A stretch of DNA of 64,000 nt, taken from Prillingera fragicola (Eukaryota > Basidiomycota > Tremellomycetes > Trichosporonales > Trichosporonaceae). Shown here one piece after another: positions 1-13,500 of this stretch. The position numbers were made by a program, and so were the translations under genes. Each line of letters opens with the position of its first letter. Within the stretch, counting starts at the first letter, position 1. The notes below the pieces were generated by a model. It made no database searches. It saw only the letters and a program-made list of their open reading frames with translations, and was not told the origin of the DNA. Location: assembly GCA_002335605.1 (NCBI GenBank), contig BEDY01000001.1, forward strand, positions 2,046,001 to 2,110,000. Reading direction: 5' to 3'.

Positions 1-2216
1 CTCGTTGATGTTTTTCGTCCTCATGTCTCGCCCCACCTTTTTCAGAGTGTCGTTCACAAAGCTGTTCATAAGCACAGCTCGATGCAGCTTGACCTACTCC
101 TTGATTGCGTCCTTGTCGTCCTTGTCCACGAAGCGCATCACAGCGTCCTCGAGACCACCCTCAATGAGCACCTCGAGGCTCTGCGCCTGGAGGTATCCAC
201 GCACCAGACTGGCCATGCGCATCTTGGCCAATCGGTCGTTTGTCGTTAGACCAGTTCCGTCGTCGTCGTCATCGTCAACCCAAGCGTCGTCCATTTCAAT
301 GTCCTCGTCAGGGCGGTCAGGCCTGTTCGCGACCTCTGTTGCAAAACTGTCAGCGCAGGTCTCGGAGCATCCAACCCCCAAGCAGGAAGGCAGGCGGGCA
401 CAACTTACTCCTCTCTGCAGACTTTTTCTTCCGATGGTACTGCAGAATGTCACGCGGGTTGGCGACGCGGCCGATAAAATCTTGACCGAAGCGAACGGCG
501 TTGGTCATCTCCTTGGCTTCCGACGTCTCCACCTGAGAATGTCAGCAACCACCAAGCTCGTTTTGCTACTCACCTTGAGACGAATCAGTGGCAACATCAT
601 CTCCTCTGTCTCACTGTCGTGAGACTCCTCCCACTTGGCGCGCGCACGCAGGATCAACTCCTCCACCTGAGGCGTCAGCTCTTGCCTTTCGTGTCCGACT
701 TGCCCTCTCGCGCAAGTAGCGCGTGATTGTATCCTTGTCCTCCAGGTTGATCTTGTTCTCTGCAACAGCGGCCTCATCCGTGAGAATAATCTCGTCCATC
801 TCAAACGGCCTGACCGTCTTCAAGGGGATCTCGGCGATCTGGAACTGGTCTCCCTGCACAGACAGGATACCGACGTGTCTGCTTGTCAGCGAGGGCAGGA
901 CAGGAAATGAGACGTACTTTGCAATCGCCTCGCCGGGAGCGAGACTGGTCGCGACCGAGGAGCCAGGTTGAGTAATGTAGTAGGGCTTCCCCGGAACTTC
1001 CTCGGGCCAGATACGGCAGTCATGCTCGTGGCCCCAGACAACGAGCTTGATCGAGTCGTCAAACATGCCCTCGGGGACCGACTGCTGTGGGCCATGCTTG
1101 ACACTGGGGCAGTCAGACAAGTTGGTCATGTGGAACATACCGGTTCTGGTGCACGAGCAGCAGGTTGAACCAGTCATCCTCGCCGCCCTCGGGCATGTAC
1201 ATCTTGACGCGATTGGATCGCAGCTCATAGTGCATGCGCGCGTCCTTGACGTTGCCGCACCCGTACAGAGCTAGGTTGGTAGTCCCCTTTTTGAGCAGGA
1301 CTGGCCGAATTCGAATACCCTGGTCCTCGCCCTCGTTGTGCTCGTCCGAGGACAGCTCGACCTTGCCAAAGTAGTTGAGCACGCCAGACACCGAGAGTAC
1401 ATCAAGCGCGCACAGGGCGCCTTCCTGTGAGAGTTAGATGCAGCTCGGACGCAAGTACTCACTGGGCCGGTGCCCTGGGGGTCGTCATGGTTGCCGTGAA
1501 TAGAGAAGACTGGGATGGCAATGTTGAGATTTGGGTCCTCGTAGTTGACTGCCGGGAAGCTGGCGGGATGATCAGCGCCGTCACACCACCAACTGTCACG
1601 CACGAGAAGCCAGGCGTCGCTCCGTCCATGGGGTCCGACATGAGCTCGAACGAAATAGGCTTGTCGCCCAGAGTGTACTCGCGCAGCAGCGCTATTGTCT
1701 GGTGCATGCATGTCCTGCTTGGGCGGTTCTCGTGGAAGAGGTCGCCAGAGAGGAGGATAAAGTCGACGTCTTGTTCCTGGGCAATCTCGAGGATCTCGCG
1801 AAAGGTGTTGATGGCATCTTGGCCACGGACTGGGTCCTTTTCGGCGTAGCCGATGTGGTTATCGGTGGCGAGAAGGATCCTAAAGCAGCTGCTGGGGTGC
1901 AAAAGGGCGTTTGGTGGGAGCACGGTGGAGGAAGGTGGAAGTGGAGGTGAGGGTGTTGGTGGTGGTGGTGGTTAGCTGACGACGGTTGTACAGGCTGGAT
2001 GAAGCTTACTTGTCATCGTCTGTAGAAGAAGCGCGTCAGCGTGTGTCATACTGCTCCTGCTCGATGCACTCACCTTGCTGGGCAATACTCGGAGGCACCT
2101 CTGGGACGCCGCTGGTGGAGGTCAGCCATGGCTGTAGGCCACGGTGCCGAGCTCGCTTACCCCTGGTCTGCTTCGATGGCTGGTGTTTGCGACGCGCGCT
2201 GTGATGCCCTTGACAT
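1..2216 (-). CDS. MRE11: Double-strand break repair nuclease Mre11 (partial, 3' end outside window)
   Basis: Mre11 is the Mn-dependent nuclease of the Mre11-Rad50-Nbs1 complex that senses and trims DNA double-strand breaks in the nucleus. The phosphodiesterase motifs are all visible: [31 protein letters not shown] and WGHEHDC. The N-terminus is assembled from small exons: ATG at 2216 ([10 protein letters not shown]), then about 16 residues, then DDDK joined to [11 protein letters not shown]; every join keeps frame. The acidic stretch [10 protein letters not shown] lies near 270, and a 36-nt intron (GTAGGT donor, about 62-97) restores [13 protein letters not shown], the expected helix after FVDKDDKD. 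The gene runs off the left edge, so the C-terminal DNA-binding tail is missing. Identity is certain; exact small-exon borders are less so. Confidence 0.93.
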
Positions 2217-3062
2217 GCTGACTCTCTGTATTTGACGAGTGAGCAGTAGAGAGGAGTAAATGTGAATGTCAATCAGAGCATGCGACGAGGACAGCTAATG
2301 TTGCACGCGTCTGGCTGGGCACAAGTGTCAGTGGTGGTTGAGTGGACCATGTCACGTGATCAAATGTCAACAAAACTCCCCTTCGCTTGCACTACTTCTT
2401 CCCGCGACCTGACTCTTCTGCGTTCCCGATTCTCTTGGCCTGGAACTGCTGTGCAATTCCATCAACTCTAAATGGAACTGTGCATCATGGTCCGATAAGG
2501 ACATGCTTGTTCGCTACCGGCTACCGAGACAGGTTCACGTGCATTAGATAAACAAAGATGTCGAATCGACACGGCAGGGGACTCTTCTGTTGATAAAGCG
2601 GTTGACAGTAGGAGAGCAGGTCGCCAGAGCTCAGCGCAGTGTCCGATGCTGCGTAGAGGGTTAGGATGTGACAGACTCTATGCATGCATGGGAGAGCAAG
2701 CACTCCATCATGCATGGCTTTATGACTGTTTGATGCTGACAAGAGAACGGGCGGTGAGCGATGCGCAGTCATTACGTCATAGCCTCATGGCCCCCGGAGG
2801 CAGTTGTGTGGCTTGGCGCGGTGCAACCAAAACAAGCAACACTGCTACTGCAACATCGACGACGACTTTTACAATCTCTTATTGTCTCTCACACGCTCAC
2901 ACACACTCTCTACACCCTCTCGCACAGCATCAGCCACACAGCCAGCCAGAGCCAGTGCATCCGTCTTGGATCCATCCACTGGATCATCCCCTCTCTCTTG
3001 GACATTATTCACATCGCACCCTCGCATCCTATTGACCAACAGCAAAGCGTGAAAACAACATC
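2217..3062. other. Intergenic region between divergent MRE11 and PhoD-like gene
   Basis: About 0.85 kb separates the two divergent start codons, so it should hold both promoters. The part just before 3063 is rich in CT and CA runs (ctcacacgctcacacaca-like), typical of a fungal 5' UTR. I see no RNA gene or convincing ORF. Confidence 0.6.
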
Positions 3063-6000
3063 ATGTAGGTCACCCTCCCACCGCGGCCACAACAACATGG
3101 CTAGCCATCCCCGCCCGTAACGCACACGCCTTGTTCCTTGTACTAACGTGCCACCTCGTAGGGATACCACTGGTTTTGCCGCCCGTGAACGAGCGGAGAA
3201 CTATGATCGCGCTGCAGCAGCCCACGCCCATGCAAGCTACTATGCTCACCCCGAGCTGCATGAGCATGACGAGCACGGCAACCTCGTAGACCCGGACACT
3301 ATTGCCGACGATGGTGTCGGTCCTCTCAACCACCCGGCACCCGGCTCGCAGGCGTCAAAGAAACCATTGCACAGTGCCCTGCAGAAAAAGTCGACACAGC
3401 AAAGGCCTCAGGAGCTCACTACCAATGAGATTGCCGAGATCAAGGGCACCAACGAGGGCAAGAAGGAGGAGGCTGGCGGCATGGAGGAGACTGCTCCCCC
3501 GTCGGGTCTTGACAAGGGCGCGCGCGAGTTTGGTGGTGAGGCCGGCGGTACCCACACAAGTCCGGGCCCCGCTGCCGGCATTGTACAGGCGGCCAAGCAG
3601 GCTCAGGCAGGACAGCTGCCGGGCGTCGCTGTCACGGGTGTACTCAACATGCCCGGAGACAATGTCCCGGACGCTGGCGCGCACTGGAGCTCTGACACTA
3701 TTATGGAGCCTCATCTGCAGCTCATGTACGTTATGAGGATTGGGACAAAAGTTGACGATTTACAGGTGTGGACCGCTGCTAAACTACTATACCATTGAGA
3801 ACAATGTTTGGTACGGTGCGGCCATGATTGTTACCGCCGACGAGTACGTACTGCCGACTGGACGCCGCTGACATTCGCAGAGGCAGTATCCTCAGTCCCG
3901 AGCCTTTCCTCACCCTCACCTTCCACCAGTTCGGCTCAAACGACAACCGCGAGGTCGCTCAGGGCCAGAAGGTCGCCGGTCAGCGCATTCACACCTACGA
4001 GGATGAGAATGGCAAAAACTCTTTCTGGCGCTTCATGATCCAGGTTCCCGTCCAGGCGTTTGAGACATCGGTCCGCTACCGCCTCAACACTGGTGCCGAG
4101 ATTCGTTTCGTTGTTCCCGCCGCAGGCCAGAACTTTAACTGGGTCGCGCACAGTTGTAACGGTGAGTGGCCGTGCACTGACATTGGGCGCTGACGTTGTC
4201 AGGCTTCTCGTCTGGTGTCAACCCCGACGAGTTCAAGGGCGACTACCCTTCGGGTTACGACCCCGTGTGGGAGGATGTCATCAACAAGCACCACGAGCGT
4301 CCCTTCCACTGCATGGTCGGTGGTGGTGACCAGATCTACTGTGACGCCCTCACCCGAGAGGAGGAGCTCCAGGGCTGGATTAACGCTCCCAACCGCGAGA
4401 AGAAGCTCGGCTACGAGCTCACGCCGTTGATGAAGCACTGCGTCGACCGCTTCTACTTTAACCATTACTGCAAGATCTTCCGCAGTAACGCTTTCGGCCG
4501 CGCCAACTCGACCATTCCCATGGTCAACATGCTCGATGACCACGACATTATCGACGGTTTTGGTACCTACGATGACGAGACCCAGGCGGCTCCCGTTTTC
4601 TCGTTCATCGGTGGCCGCGGTTACTTTGTGAGTTGCAGTAATGGCAAAAGCTGACTTTTAGTGGTTCCTTCTGTTCCAGCTCTTCACCGTCGACTCGGTT
4701 GACGGCACCTCTCGCCAGCTGGGCTCGCACCCCATCAAGAGCATGGTCATTGGTGGCCCCGGCGCGTGGATCGAGTACCCCAACCACTCGCTCAACGTCT
4801 ACATGGGTCCCAAGGTGCGCCTGTACGCGCTCGACTGCCGTGCCGAGCGCAAGCTGCACCAGATCTGTAGTCAGACGACGTACAGCACCTGTTTCGACAT
4901 TATCGCCTCGTACCCGGCCGAGGTCGAGCACTTTGTCTTCCTTCTGGGTGTGCCGATCGCCTACCCCCGTATGTCGTTCCTCGAGCATTTCCTGGATTTC
5001 AAGTGGAACCCTATCAACATGCTCGCACGCCGCAACGCGCTCGGTCTCGGCAGCATGGTCAACAAGTTCAACCAGGCTTCGGAGCTGCTTGACGACCTGA
5101 ACGACCATTGGTGCGCCAACGTGCACAAGAAGGAACGCAACTGGCTCGTCCTTGAGATGCAGCGCGTCGCCATGCAGTTTGGTCTGCGTGTCACCTTCCT
5201 CTCTGGTGATGTGCATCTCGCCGCCGTCGGCTGCCTGTTCACCCACAAGGCCAAGAAGCTCCATCTCGATCCCAAGAACGACCACCGCTACATGCTCAAC
5301 GTCGTCTCTTCCGCCATTGTCAACACGCCTCCCCCCGCTGGCGCAGCCCGCATGGTCTCGACTCTCTCGGGCAACAAGCACCGCACCCTTCACGGCCAGA
5401 AGACTGACGAGCGCATGCTCCCCCTCTTCGACATTGACACGGATGGCAAGACCAAGCTCAAGCGCCCCTACGCTCTCGCACGTCGCAACTACACCAAGGT
5501 TGCGTACAAGCCCGAGACTGGCGACCTCCTCTTCGAGTTCCGCATCGAGAAGAGCCAGGGCTCAGGCAACACTGTTCCCTACCCGATCAACGCCCCTCCT
5601 CCGCACTACGGAGGCGCCGACGTCCCGGCTGCCCCCGCCGGCGCTGCCCTCGTCAACGGCCAGCCCATCCAGCCGGGAGCCACCAACGGCGTCGGCGCTC
5701 CCCCCGGCGCCGGCCTCAACAGCCAGGTCGCCGTCCCCAAGAGCGTCAACCAGGGTACCGGCGTGCCCGTCGCAGCCGGTGTGCTCCCCGGCGGCGTACC
5801 CGGTGCCGGCGGCGCGCACGGTGCCAGCGGTGTCGAGGACCGCCAGAACAACCAGGCCGGCCAGGCTCAATACCAGGACGCCCACGGTGGACCCGTCGGA
5901 AACGGCCAGCAGGCATTCAACGATCAGCAGGCAGCTTTCAACAGCCAGCAGGCGTCCCAGGGCAACCAGAACGCCCAGCCGGATGGATACCAGGCCCAGG

Positions 6001-6299
6001 CTCAAGGGTACCAGCAGCAGGCTCAGGCTCAAGGTTACCAGCAGCAGGCTCAGGCTCAAGGCTACCAGCAGCAGGCTCAGGCTCCTCAAGGCTACCAGCA
6101 GCAGGCTCAGGCTCCTCAAGGCTACCAGCAGCAGGCTCAACCGGGCTACGACCAGGCCCAGGCAGGCTACCAGCAGCAAGCCCAGCCCCAGGCAGCGCAG
6201 GGCTACACCCAGCCCCCCGCAGGCTACCCCGCCGGCGCACAGCAGGTCGTCAACGGCGCTCAGCAGGTAGTCAACAGCGCGCAGCAGCAGTACCGTTAA
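3063..6299 (+). CDS. PhoD-like phosphatase-domain protein with Q-rich repeat tail
   Basis: This is a large fungal member of the PhoD-like metallophosphatase family. Core pieces seen after splicing are MVGGGDQIYCD, LDDHDIIDGFG, LGVPIAYPR and FLSGDVHLAAVGC, which fit the metal-binding D/H residues of the family; the true substrate is unknown. The start codon is split: AT at 3063-3064, an intron from GTAGGT at 3065 to AG at 3161 with a perfect TACTAAC branch point at 3141-3147, then G GAT ACC giving MDTTGFAARERAENY. Further short introns near 3727, 3844, 4160 and 4628 keep frame and restore MCGPLLNYYTIENN and ADEGSILSPEP. The last 250 residues are low complexity, rich in Ala, Gly, Pro and Gln, with GYQQQAQ repeats. 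Stop TAA at 6297. Confidence 0.85.
5985..6185 (+). repeat. In-frame minisatellite coding GYQQQAQ(A) repeats
   Basis: About seven consecutive coding units of 24-30 bp, each around ggctaccagcagcaggctca, encode GYQQQAQA with variants that add Q or P. Unit length varies in multiples of three, as expected for a repeat held in frame and prone to length change. It forms part of the disordered tail of the PhoD-like protein. Confidence 0.9.
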
Positions 6300-6776
6300 T
6301 ACCCCCTCTGGGTCGTCGTTCAACTAGCTCATATAGTATTCTAATTACAATATTCGTTTTTTACGTTACGCCCGGCGACGGTTTGAACGCTTTGTCCTTT
6401 TTATGCCCCCTTCCTTCCCACCCATCACACCCTCCACCTCTGCGGGTTGCGCCGCATGTATAGACTGAGATGCACCGTTACGATCCCCGCGACGTCGTAC
6501 ATTGTAAGCGGCTACGAGCACCTTGAGTGAGGTGAGCACGTATGGTCGAGCAGGAAGAGGTAAGACAGTAAATGCATCACAGACCTGGGTCGCGCCCTGC
6601 ACGGCCTCCTACACAGTGTTCGTGATCTGGATTTGGACAAAAGATGGCACACATGGGCGCGCGGCGGGCGGGGACATTGATGGATGGGACCGGGATGGAG
6701 AGTCGTGGGCGTTTGTGCGCGGGGCGTGCGGTTGGTGTAGGGTATACGAGATTTGGGTTGTAGGTTCGTTGTGTCG
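6300..6776. other. Convergent 3' intergenic region
   Basis: This lies between the 3' ends of the PhoD-like gene (plus) and the Msb1-like gene (minus). It should contain both 3' UTRs; an AT-rich stretch at 6330-6362 may serve polyadenylation. I see nothing else. Confidence 0.5.
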
Positions 6777-9700
6777 TTACTCTTCCTCGTCCTCTTCACC
6801 GACTGTGTGTTGTTAATTGCTGTTTCCACGGGTGGGGGAAGACTCACCAAAGTGGAGGGGCTCTCCGTGCTTGTAGCGCGCGGGGCTGGGCTCTCGGCCC
6901 GGGGTAAGGTCAAAGATGGGACCGGGGGGTGTAAAGTCCTCGGTGATGGAGTAGGCCGAGTTTCCGCGCTCGCTTGCAAAAGTGTTCTCGATGATCGAGT
7001 CGCGCTCGCCAGCTATGCCGCCGTAGGCAGAGTTGACGCGTTCCGACTCAAAGGTACGCTCAATGATCGAGTCGCGCTCGGCTATTCCGCCGTACGGGTC
7101 CTCGCTCATTTCAGAATACTCGGTCGCCTGCGAGTCGCGGTACCTGTCGACTATGGAGAATATCGCGTCGCGGTCGCCAATGGTACGAGGGCGGGGCGCG
7201 ATGAGACCGTCGTACTCGCCCTGGAAGCCGCTGCGGGGCGCAGGCTCCGCCTCGGCCGCGAGCACCTCGCGCTCCTCAGAGTGGTTGTCCTGGGGCGGTG
7301 ACGGTGCGCGGCGGCGGCGTACCGAGATCGAGTCAGAGGGCTGCACCGACGCGTCGTCGGTGGACGCTGCGCTCGTGTGCGACGAAGACCTCGAGCGGTC
7401 GTACGACGAGTGAGAGTGGGTATAAGAGTTGCCCTGGCCGTGGTCGTAGATTGGCTCGGGAACGTCGTCGTGTGGCATGGGAATCGGCTCTCTGCTCTCT
7501 GACCGTCCGAGTTGCACCGGTGAGGCAAGCGCGCCCGGAACAGACTTTCCCGGGGTAAGGTTCAAAGCATTAAAGTGCGTCGCGGTAGGGGTGAGATCTG
7601 AGCTCGGCGGGGTGATGCGACGGCCCGGCTTGGTCGGCAAGATTGGCCTATCCCGAGGAGGCGATGGAGTGTGGGCCTTGCCTGCACCCTGGTCCATGGG
7701 CCTCGCGCCGTTGGCGATGAGGATATCCATCCACTTTTCCTCCGAGACGCCGTCTTGCGGGCTGTTGTTGCCACTGCTCAAGCCGCTCGCAGACTGGATC
7801 TCAAAGTCCATCGACACCTCGCGCTGGCGACGTGCGCGCTCGCGATTGTCCGAGCCCGACTTGACGCGGCGAATCGACTTGAAGATGTTTGGCCGGCCGT
7901 TGCCAATGCTTTGCGCACCCTTCTCCGTGTTGACTGATCCAGGACTCGACAATCCATGGGCTGCAGTCGCCTTGGTTGGCGATTTGGAGACGGGGGACTT
8001 GGCCACTGGCTTTGGTGGCTTGCCGTTCATGGGCATTGACGGGCTGCCGGGCAAGGGTGGAACCTTGTTCTCCTTGACGTCACTTGGCCCAGTGACAGCC
8101 TGCCACAGCGCCGACGACACTGACTGGTCGTTGCGCTGGAGCGTCATTTTGCGCTGGTTTCCGCGATTGAGCATCTTGTCAAAGTCGTCGCGGGGTGCAA
8201 GACGCGGGTCGAACGGCAGGGGAGAGCTGGGGCTCTTGGTCTTCTTCTCCTTGCGGGTGAACAGCTTGTGAAGCGATTTCTTGCGCTTGGGGTCGGCGAC
8301 AGCAAGCTGGTAGTCCATGGGGACGCGCTCCTCAAACAGAATGTAGACCTCGGTGGTACGCGGGTCTTGGCTCGGGTGAACAGCGTCATGCTCCTCGGGA
8401 CGCTTGGGCAGCGCCTTGTACTCGATCAGAGCCCAGGACGCCTCCTTGAACGTCAACTCGTCGCGGTCGGTCCAACCGGCACCGATCATCAGGTCGGTCC
8501 AGCAGTCGACAAACGCCTCCTCGACATAGATGCGGCCGTGGGGGTCGGCACCCTCAAATCCGCATGCGGGACCGGTGCGTGGTGTCGTGTCGTGGTGGAA
8601 GGGCGTGGCTTCCTTTTGGGTCTTTTGGAGACGACGACGGAGCTCATCGCGCTCCTTGGGCCACTCGGTGATGGACGACTGCACAGGTGCAGAGAACGTG
8701 AGCGACGCAGTGAGAAAGGGCTCGGTGCGGGTGAAGCCACCAGATGGCGCCGCAAAGTCGGTCCAGTCCATGGTCTGGCGACGCTCGGCCACGCTCATCT
8801 TTGCGCTCTCGTTTAGGTCAAACTGGAGGCGCTGCTGCATGTTTGGTGCGTCACCGTTGCGTGAGCCCACTGTGAGAGAGGTCTTGGGCGCGTCGAAACC
8901 GCCTTCCTCGAACGCGCTCCACTCTTTGCCAGCCAAACTGGCATACCTGCCCTCCTCACCCTCGTCCTTTTCCACGGGCCTGGGCGGGCCGCCGCCAAGA
9001 GGCGCACCGTAGGTGACGCGCTCGTCTCGTCCGTGAGCAGACGCAGGCAGAGGCAAGGTCTCCTTGACAGCCATCTTGCGACGCCAGCTGGCAGAGAATT
9101 TGGGACGAGAACCTTCCCCGCGGCGGCGCTTGAGCACGACACGGTCCCAGGTGCCCCACCCTGTGGGGATATCGTGGACCCATTCCTCGGCATTGACTAC
9201 CAAGTCGCGCGAGTACGCGCGAACCGTGCGCGACGCGACTTCGCACCGGACCACACGCGCTGCGCGCCGTGGGCGTCCGCGAGCGAGGTCGGCGTCAGAA
9301 GCGATCATCGACGGGTAGCCCTTGATCCACTCCTGAAGGCGGGAGGGAAGGTCGCGCAAGCCGAGTCCGTCGACTCCACCGCCCGAGGAGCGGATGAACG
9401 CGAGCAGCATGTGCTCGGTTGCTGATGCTGCACGCACAAACGCGTGGTGTGCGGTCAGACACGGGCTGTTTGTGGGAATGTCAAACAACAGCGGCGCAAA
9501 GCTCGATGCGAGCGCGTGCGGCGTCAAGCCCGACTTGTGCGAGTGCGCGGCAAATCGCGACAGCAGGGTGAAGAGAGGGTTGATAATGTAGAAGAAGATG
9601 TCGGGGGCGAGAATCGCCTGGAGGTTGGGGAACGCGTCCAGGGGATACTTTGATGCTCGCTCCCTTCCACGCCACTCCTCGTACGTGTCCCAGTCGACAC

Positions 9701-10539
9701 AGCCGTGGGCCACACCTGGAATACCGTCGCGGACCCTTGTCAAGCGCGACAAGGACCAGCGAAGAAGCCATGCCAACTCGTGGTCGCTCGCAAACTTGAT
9801 GTCCTGCATAAACGTCTCGAGCGACGTCTTTGTAGGGGTCCGAGAGCTGGGGTGGGGGTCAGGCCCGTCTGGGCAAAGCAGATCTCTGTACTCACCGTAC
9901 AGTCCCGAGAAATGTCTTGATCAAGAGACGCATGCGAGTCTGGTTGAGCTCCAGACTCTGGTTGGAGAAGAGCAAGGGGGTGTCGAGTGCTGCTAGTTAG
10001 TGGATCGTCAGATAAGCACAGAACGTACCTCGTCGGCCGAGCTCGCCTCCAACGTCACGAATCACACGTGCAACCTCGTCGAGACCAAGTACAACATTTC
10101 TGCCTGCTCCAGCCAAGAAGCCGTACTGCCGAACATCCTCCTGGCCCTGGGTGGGCTCTGACATGAGCGATTGCGCACTCAGAGGCACCTGGGTTGGGAG
10201 GAAGGCGTATGGCATGGGCATGAGGGATTGGGATGAGGGGGAAGCAGTTGGGCCGCCAACGTGCAAGGTTGCCTGCTCTGGGGTCGACGGGTGGGTGCCT
10301 CGCGATACGTGAATCCTGCAAGGTAAGAGGCTGTGTGCGTGTTCACTGCTGTCGACGTACTGGGGCACTGTACCAAACTCGCCAATGCTACTGCTGCTGG
10401 GGACAGCGCTCGAGCCGTTGCCGTTCCATGTCTTGGCCATGCCGACTATACGCCTGTCTGCGCCATTCTCCTTGACCAGGACGGCCGGCGTGCGGTCCTT
10501 TTTGGGCGCCTGGTGTGACCGCGAGAACAGGGACGGCAT
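6777..10539 (-). CDS. Msb1/Mug8-type polarity protein (RhoGAP-like domain)
   Basis: This is a fungal protein of the Msb1/Mug8 family, scaffolds linked to Cdc42/Rho signalling and bud or hyphal polarity. ATG at 10539 gives MPSLFSRSHQAPKKD, a typical N-terminus. After two or three introns the conserved core reads YGFLAGAGRNVVLGLDEV, RRGLDTPLLFSNQSLELN, RLLIKTFLG, then DHELAWLLRWSLSRLTRV and GLTPHALASSFAPLLF, the helical Rho-GAP-like fold of the family. From about residue 300 on the protein is disordered, Ser/Pro-rich and basic, suiting many kinase sites. A 45-nt intron (6803-6847) changes the end from a readthrough stop at 6813 to HFVGEEDEEE with stop at 6777; I prefer the spliced form. Length, over 1100 residues, fits the family. 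Which exon join falls between 10180 and 10370 is uncertain. Confidence 0.78.
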
Positions 10540-13500
10540 TACGACGGATAAAGTGTGCGATCAAGCTAAAGGAGTTGCAAAGGTATGCAGTTGCTGGAGG
10601 GTCGAAGGCACGTCCCTCCCGCGGGTGAGCGACGGCGGCGTGCTCGTCTTTGGTGGTTGAGCAAAGGGAGGAGGGCAAGATGCGTTTATCGGGTTTTGGT
10701 GGACGGCAGTTGAAGACAATAGAGGATTGGTGCGATGTCGTTGCGAAGGCGAAGGAGTGATTGTGCGTGTGCAATGCCGCGCTTGTGTGTGTTGGATTCG
10801 GGGGGTGCAGCGAGGAGAGGAGGACACGGAGAGACAACGAGGTGCTTGCTGCGTGCTTGACCTCGCTTGGACCTATTTGTGACGAACGGATCGCTTTCCC
10901 CACCTGGATGCCGGGGGTCACGGACAATGGATGAGCTGGTAGAACGAGTAGAGCAAAGAAGTGGTGGTTGTCGTGAAAGAGGGCGTAAAGGGATGGTCGA
11001 GTCACGGGATTGTTGTTGGACGTTGGAGGAGGAGAGACGGGTTCGTGATAGTAGTCGTGATAGGAGAGAGTGAGTGTTCATCGACGAGGAGCAGCAAGGA
11101 GCACCACCAAGAGGTACGGGAGCCTCGCGTGCCGTCAACAGCAGGCAGCAGGTCGACAGCAGTTGACGGACCAAACGCGTCAGGTAAACCGACCCAGGGA
11201 GACTCCCATCCGCCCTCCTCCCTGTGCAGCAGCAGCAGCAGCAGCAGCAGCGCGTGCGGGCTGTCCACTCCGGGGCGACCAGTGCCCGCTGTCCACACCC
11301 CTGACCACAGTCTGCCCGTGCCGCCTTGGCTCTGCTGCCTCTGTTCCTCTCTACCTTTGTCGCACAGATGCACACCACCTGAACCCATCTCGCCAGTCCC
11401 GGTCTCGACCTGGAAAGGGTACGGGCATGCCACGCAAAGACAATGCAATGAAAATGCATACTGCTGCTGCTGCTGCAGCAACGGTCGAGTGGACCTGCTG
11501 AACCTACCCATGGTACCGGAAGCTGAAACGCACCTTCCCATCTGTTGAAACGCCAGCCCAGTGCTCCTGCAGCATTGTTTGCCCGAGACACGCACGCCAC
11601 GAGTGGACCACATCCATCCATTCCCCTTGTCATACCCCTCGCCCTCGTCAAAGCCCCCTGCTCCTTGTGTTGCAACCAGACAAGTTGGCTTAACGTACAT
11701 GGATCTTGAAGCTCTTGACGCTCTTGACGCTCTTGATCAGGCTGTCAAACCCAAGCGGCTTGGATACACTTTCAACAGCAAAGGAAAAGAAGCATCTGTA
11801 CACATTCTTTGTCCAGACGCCGGAAACGCCACGGCACGACGCGGCTCTATTAAGCTCCACAATTCCAACCCAAGGGAAGACTGCTCTGAGAGTTGGCAGT
11901 GGCCCACGCACATAATGTTCGACCCTCACGGGGCGGTGCAGGACTGGCTGTGAGTAAGCATACCAGCATAGGGCGGCCGTAGGGTGTAGTAGTTGGCTCT
12001 GGACTCTGCGAACTCTGCGCTGTTGGCCGCTACCCTCGCTCCAGCGCTCAGCGGCCAGTACGTATGCCGCCTACAGTCACCCCCTCGTCACCTGCCACGC
12101 GCTCCACGAGCACGAGGCTTGTTGCCATGCACGCATACATGTGCGTGTCCACGGATCGATCTGGCCAAGCTGGTTATCAAACACTACCGTTGTTGTGGTA
12201 CAGTCTCACAGACCCAGAACCCACCACATGTGGTATCAGCCGCAGGGACTTACGTATTTACTGTAAGTGCCTTTGACGCAAAATGCTTGTGAAACACGTT
12301 CTTGTAATCGCAAGACGGGCAAGAGCTCGCATCCGGGCGACTACGCGACCATGTCGGCACCTCACCACGCGTCGCTGACGGCATCTCCTGGGTCCCGATT
12401 GCTCCTGTTCCTCCAACCTTGAAAGCGTCGCGTTGCGAACACGCGTCCGACGCGTCGCTGGCCATGACCGCATGTATCCCACGTCTGCATTTGTCAATGT
12501 TCGTGAATCCAAAGAGCAGCACTACTCGGAGTGCACACTACTGCAGGAGGACTCGTGGGATCATTCTTGTCAGGGCGCGGGATGGCCATGCCGGGTGAAA
12601 GGGAAGGACGGCCGCCCGACTCCCGTGCAATCCTCTTCTGCGCACAAGTGCATTCTTCTGTACCTGCCAGCTGTCATCTGCCAGCGCGAGTAAGGGGAGG
12701 GAGTTAATAAGGCAGCCACGTTGGCCACGTTTCTCTTGACGTACAGTGAGCAGACATCACCTTACGACGTTTCTGCATTGTACTCGAATGATGCAGTGTG
12801 CCAAGCTTTGCCAAGCCAGCAAGTCCTAGAGTGACCCGTAACAGTGCGTGGCAGACTGGCTGTAAAGTGCACACGGCTGATCTTGCTCTCCATGATATCC
12901 TCATACCAGTAGCATCAACCGTAATCTACATTTCGTGATCTCGAAAAGGAAGACGGAATCAAATATTTTTCCGGGGCAAGTCCGGACTGGTGCGCGGCGG
13001 ACTCTCGGCGGAGTGGCAAAACCATGTCCATCTGGCTCCATTGCTCAAGTTAAAGCTGCATCGATAAGTGGAGAAGAGGCAATCTCGTCAACCTTGAGTC
13101 CGATGCTTTTCGAGAGGTCGATGCATAGACAAACGACGCGCAAGCTTAGCATAGCCCGGCGGCAACGAGAACCTGCTACGTGCTCCTCCCACTTGAGTCA
13201 GCATGGAAAAACGCATCATAGGAGTCTACACAGAAGGAACGCCTTCGGGCGCCGTGCCGCCCAGGTAATGTCTTTACGTAAATTGGGAAATACTCCCGCT
13301 CGGCCTCGGTCATCTCGGGCACAGCCGTGTGTTCTTAGTAAAGCCGGCGACCTTGGTGGCCACTGCGCTGATGGGTGGTGACTGCGGTAGAAGTAGTGAG
13401 TTTGTAACAAGATGCATCTGTCACCTTGCTCTTCATTTTCCTCTTCCTACTGTATCCCAACTCTTATCTCTCTTGTCGACTCTTTCTCATCGCTCAAACA

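Noticed and set aside
5562..6323. Leu/Val-rich minus-strand ORF across the PhoD tail
   Set aside because: Antisense shadow of the Q-rich repeat; the apparent leucine pattern is the reverse complement of CAG-rich codons.
10686..11675. 329-residue minus-strand ORF in the long gap
   Set aside because: Mixed low-complexity composition with a Cys run from CTG repeats, no conserved motif, no splice support.
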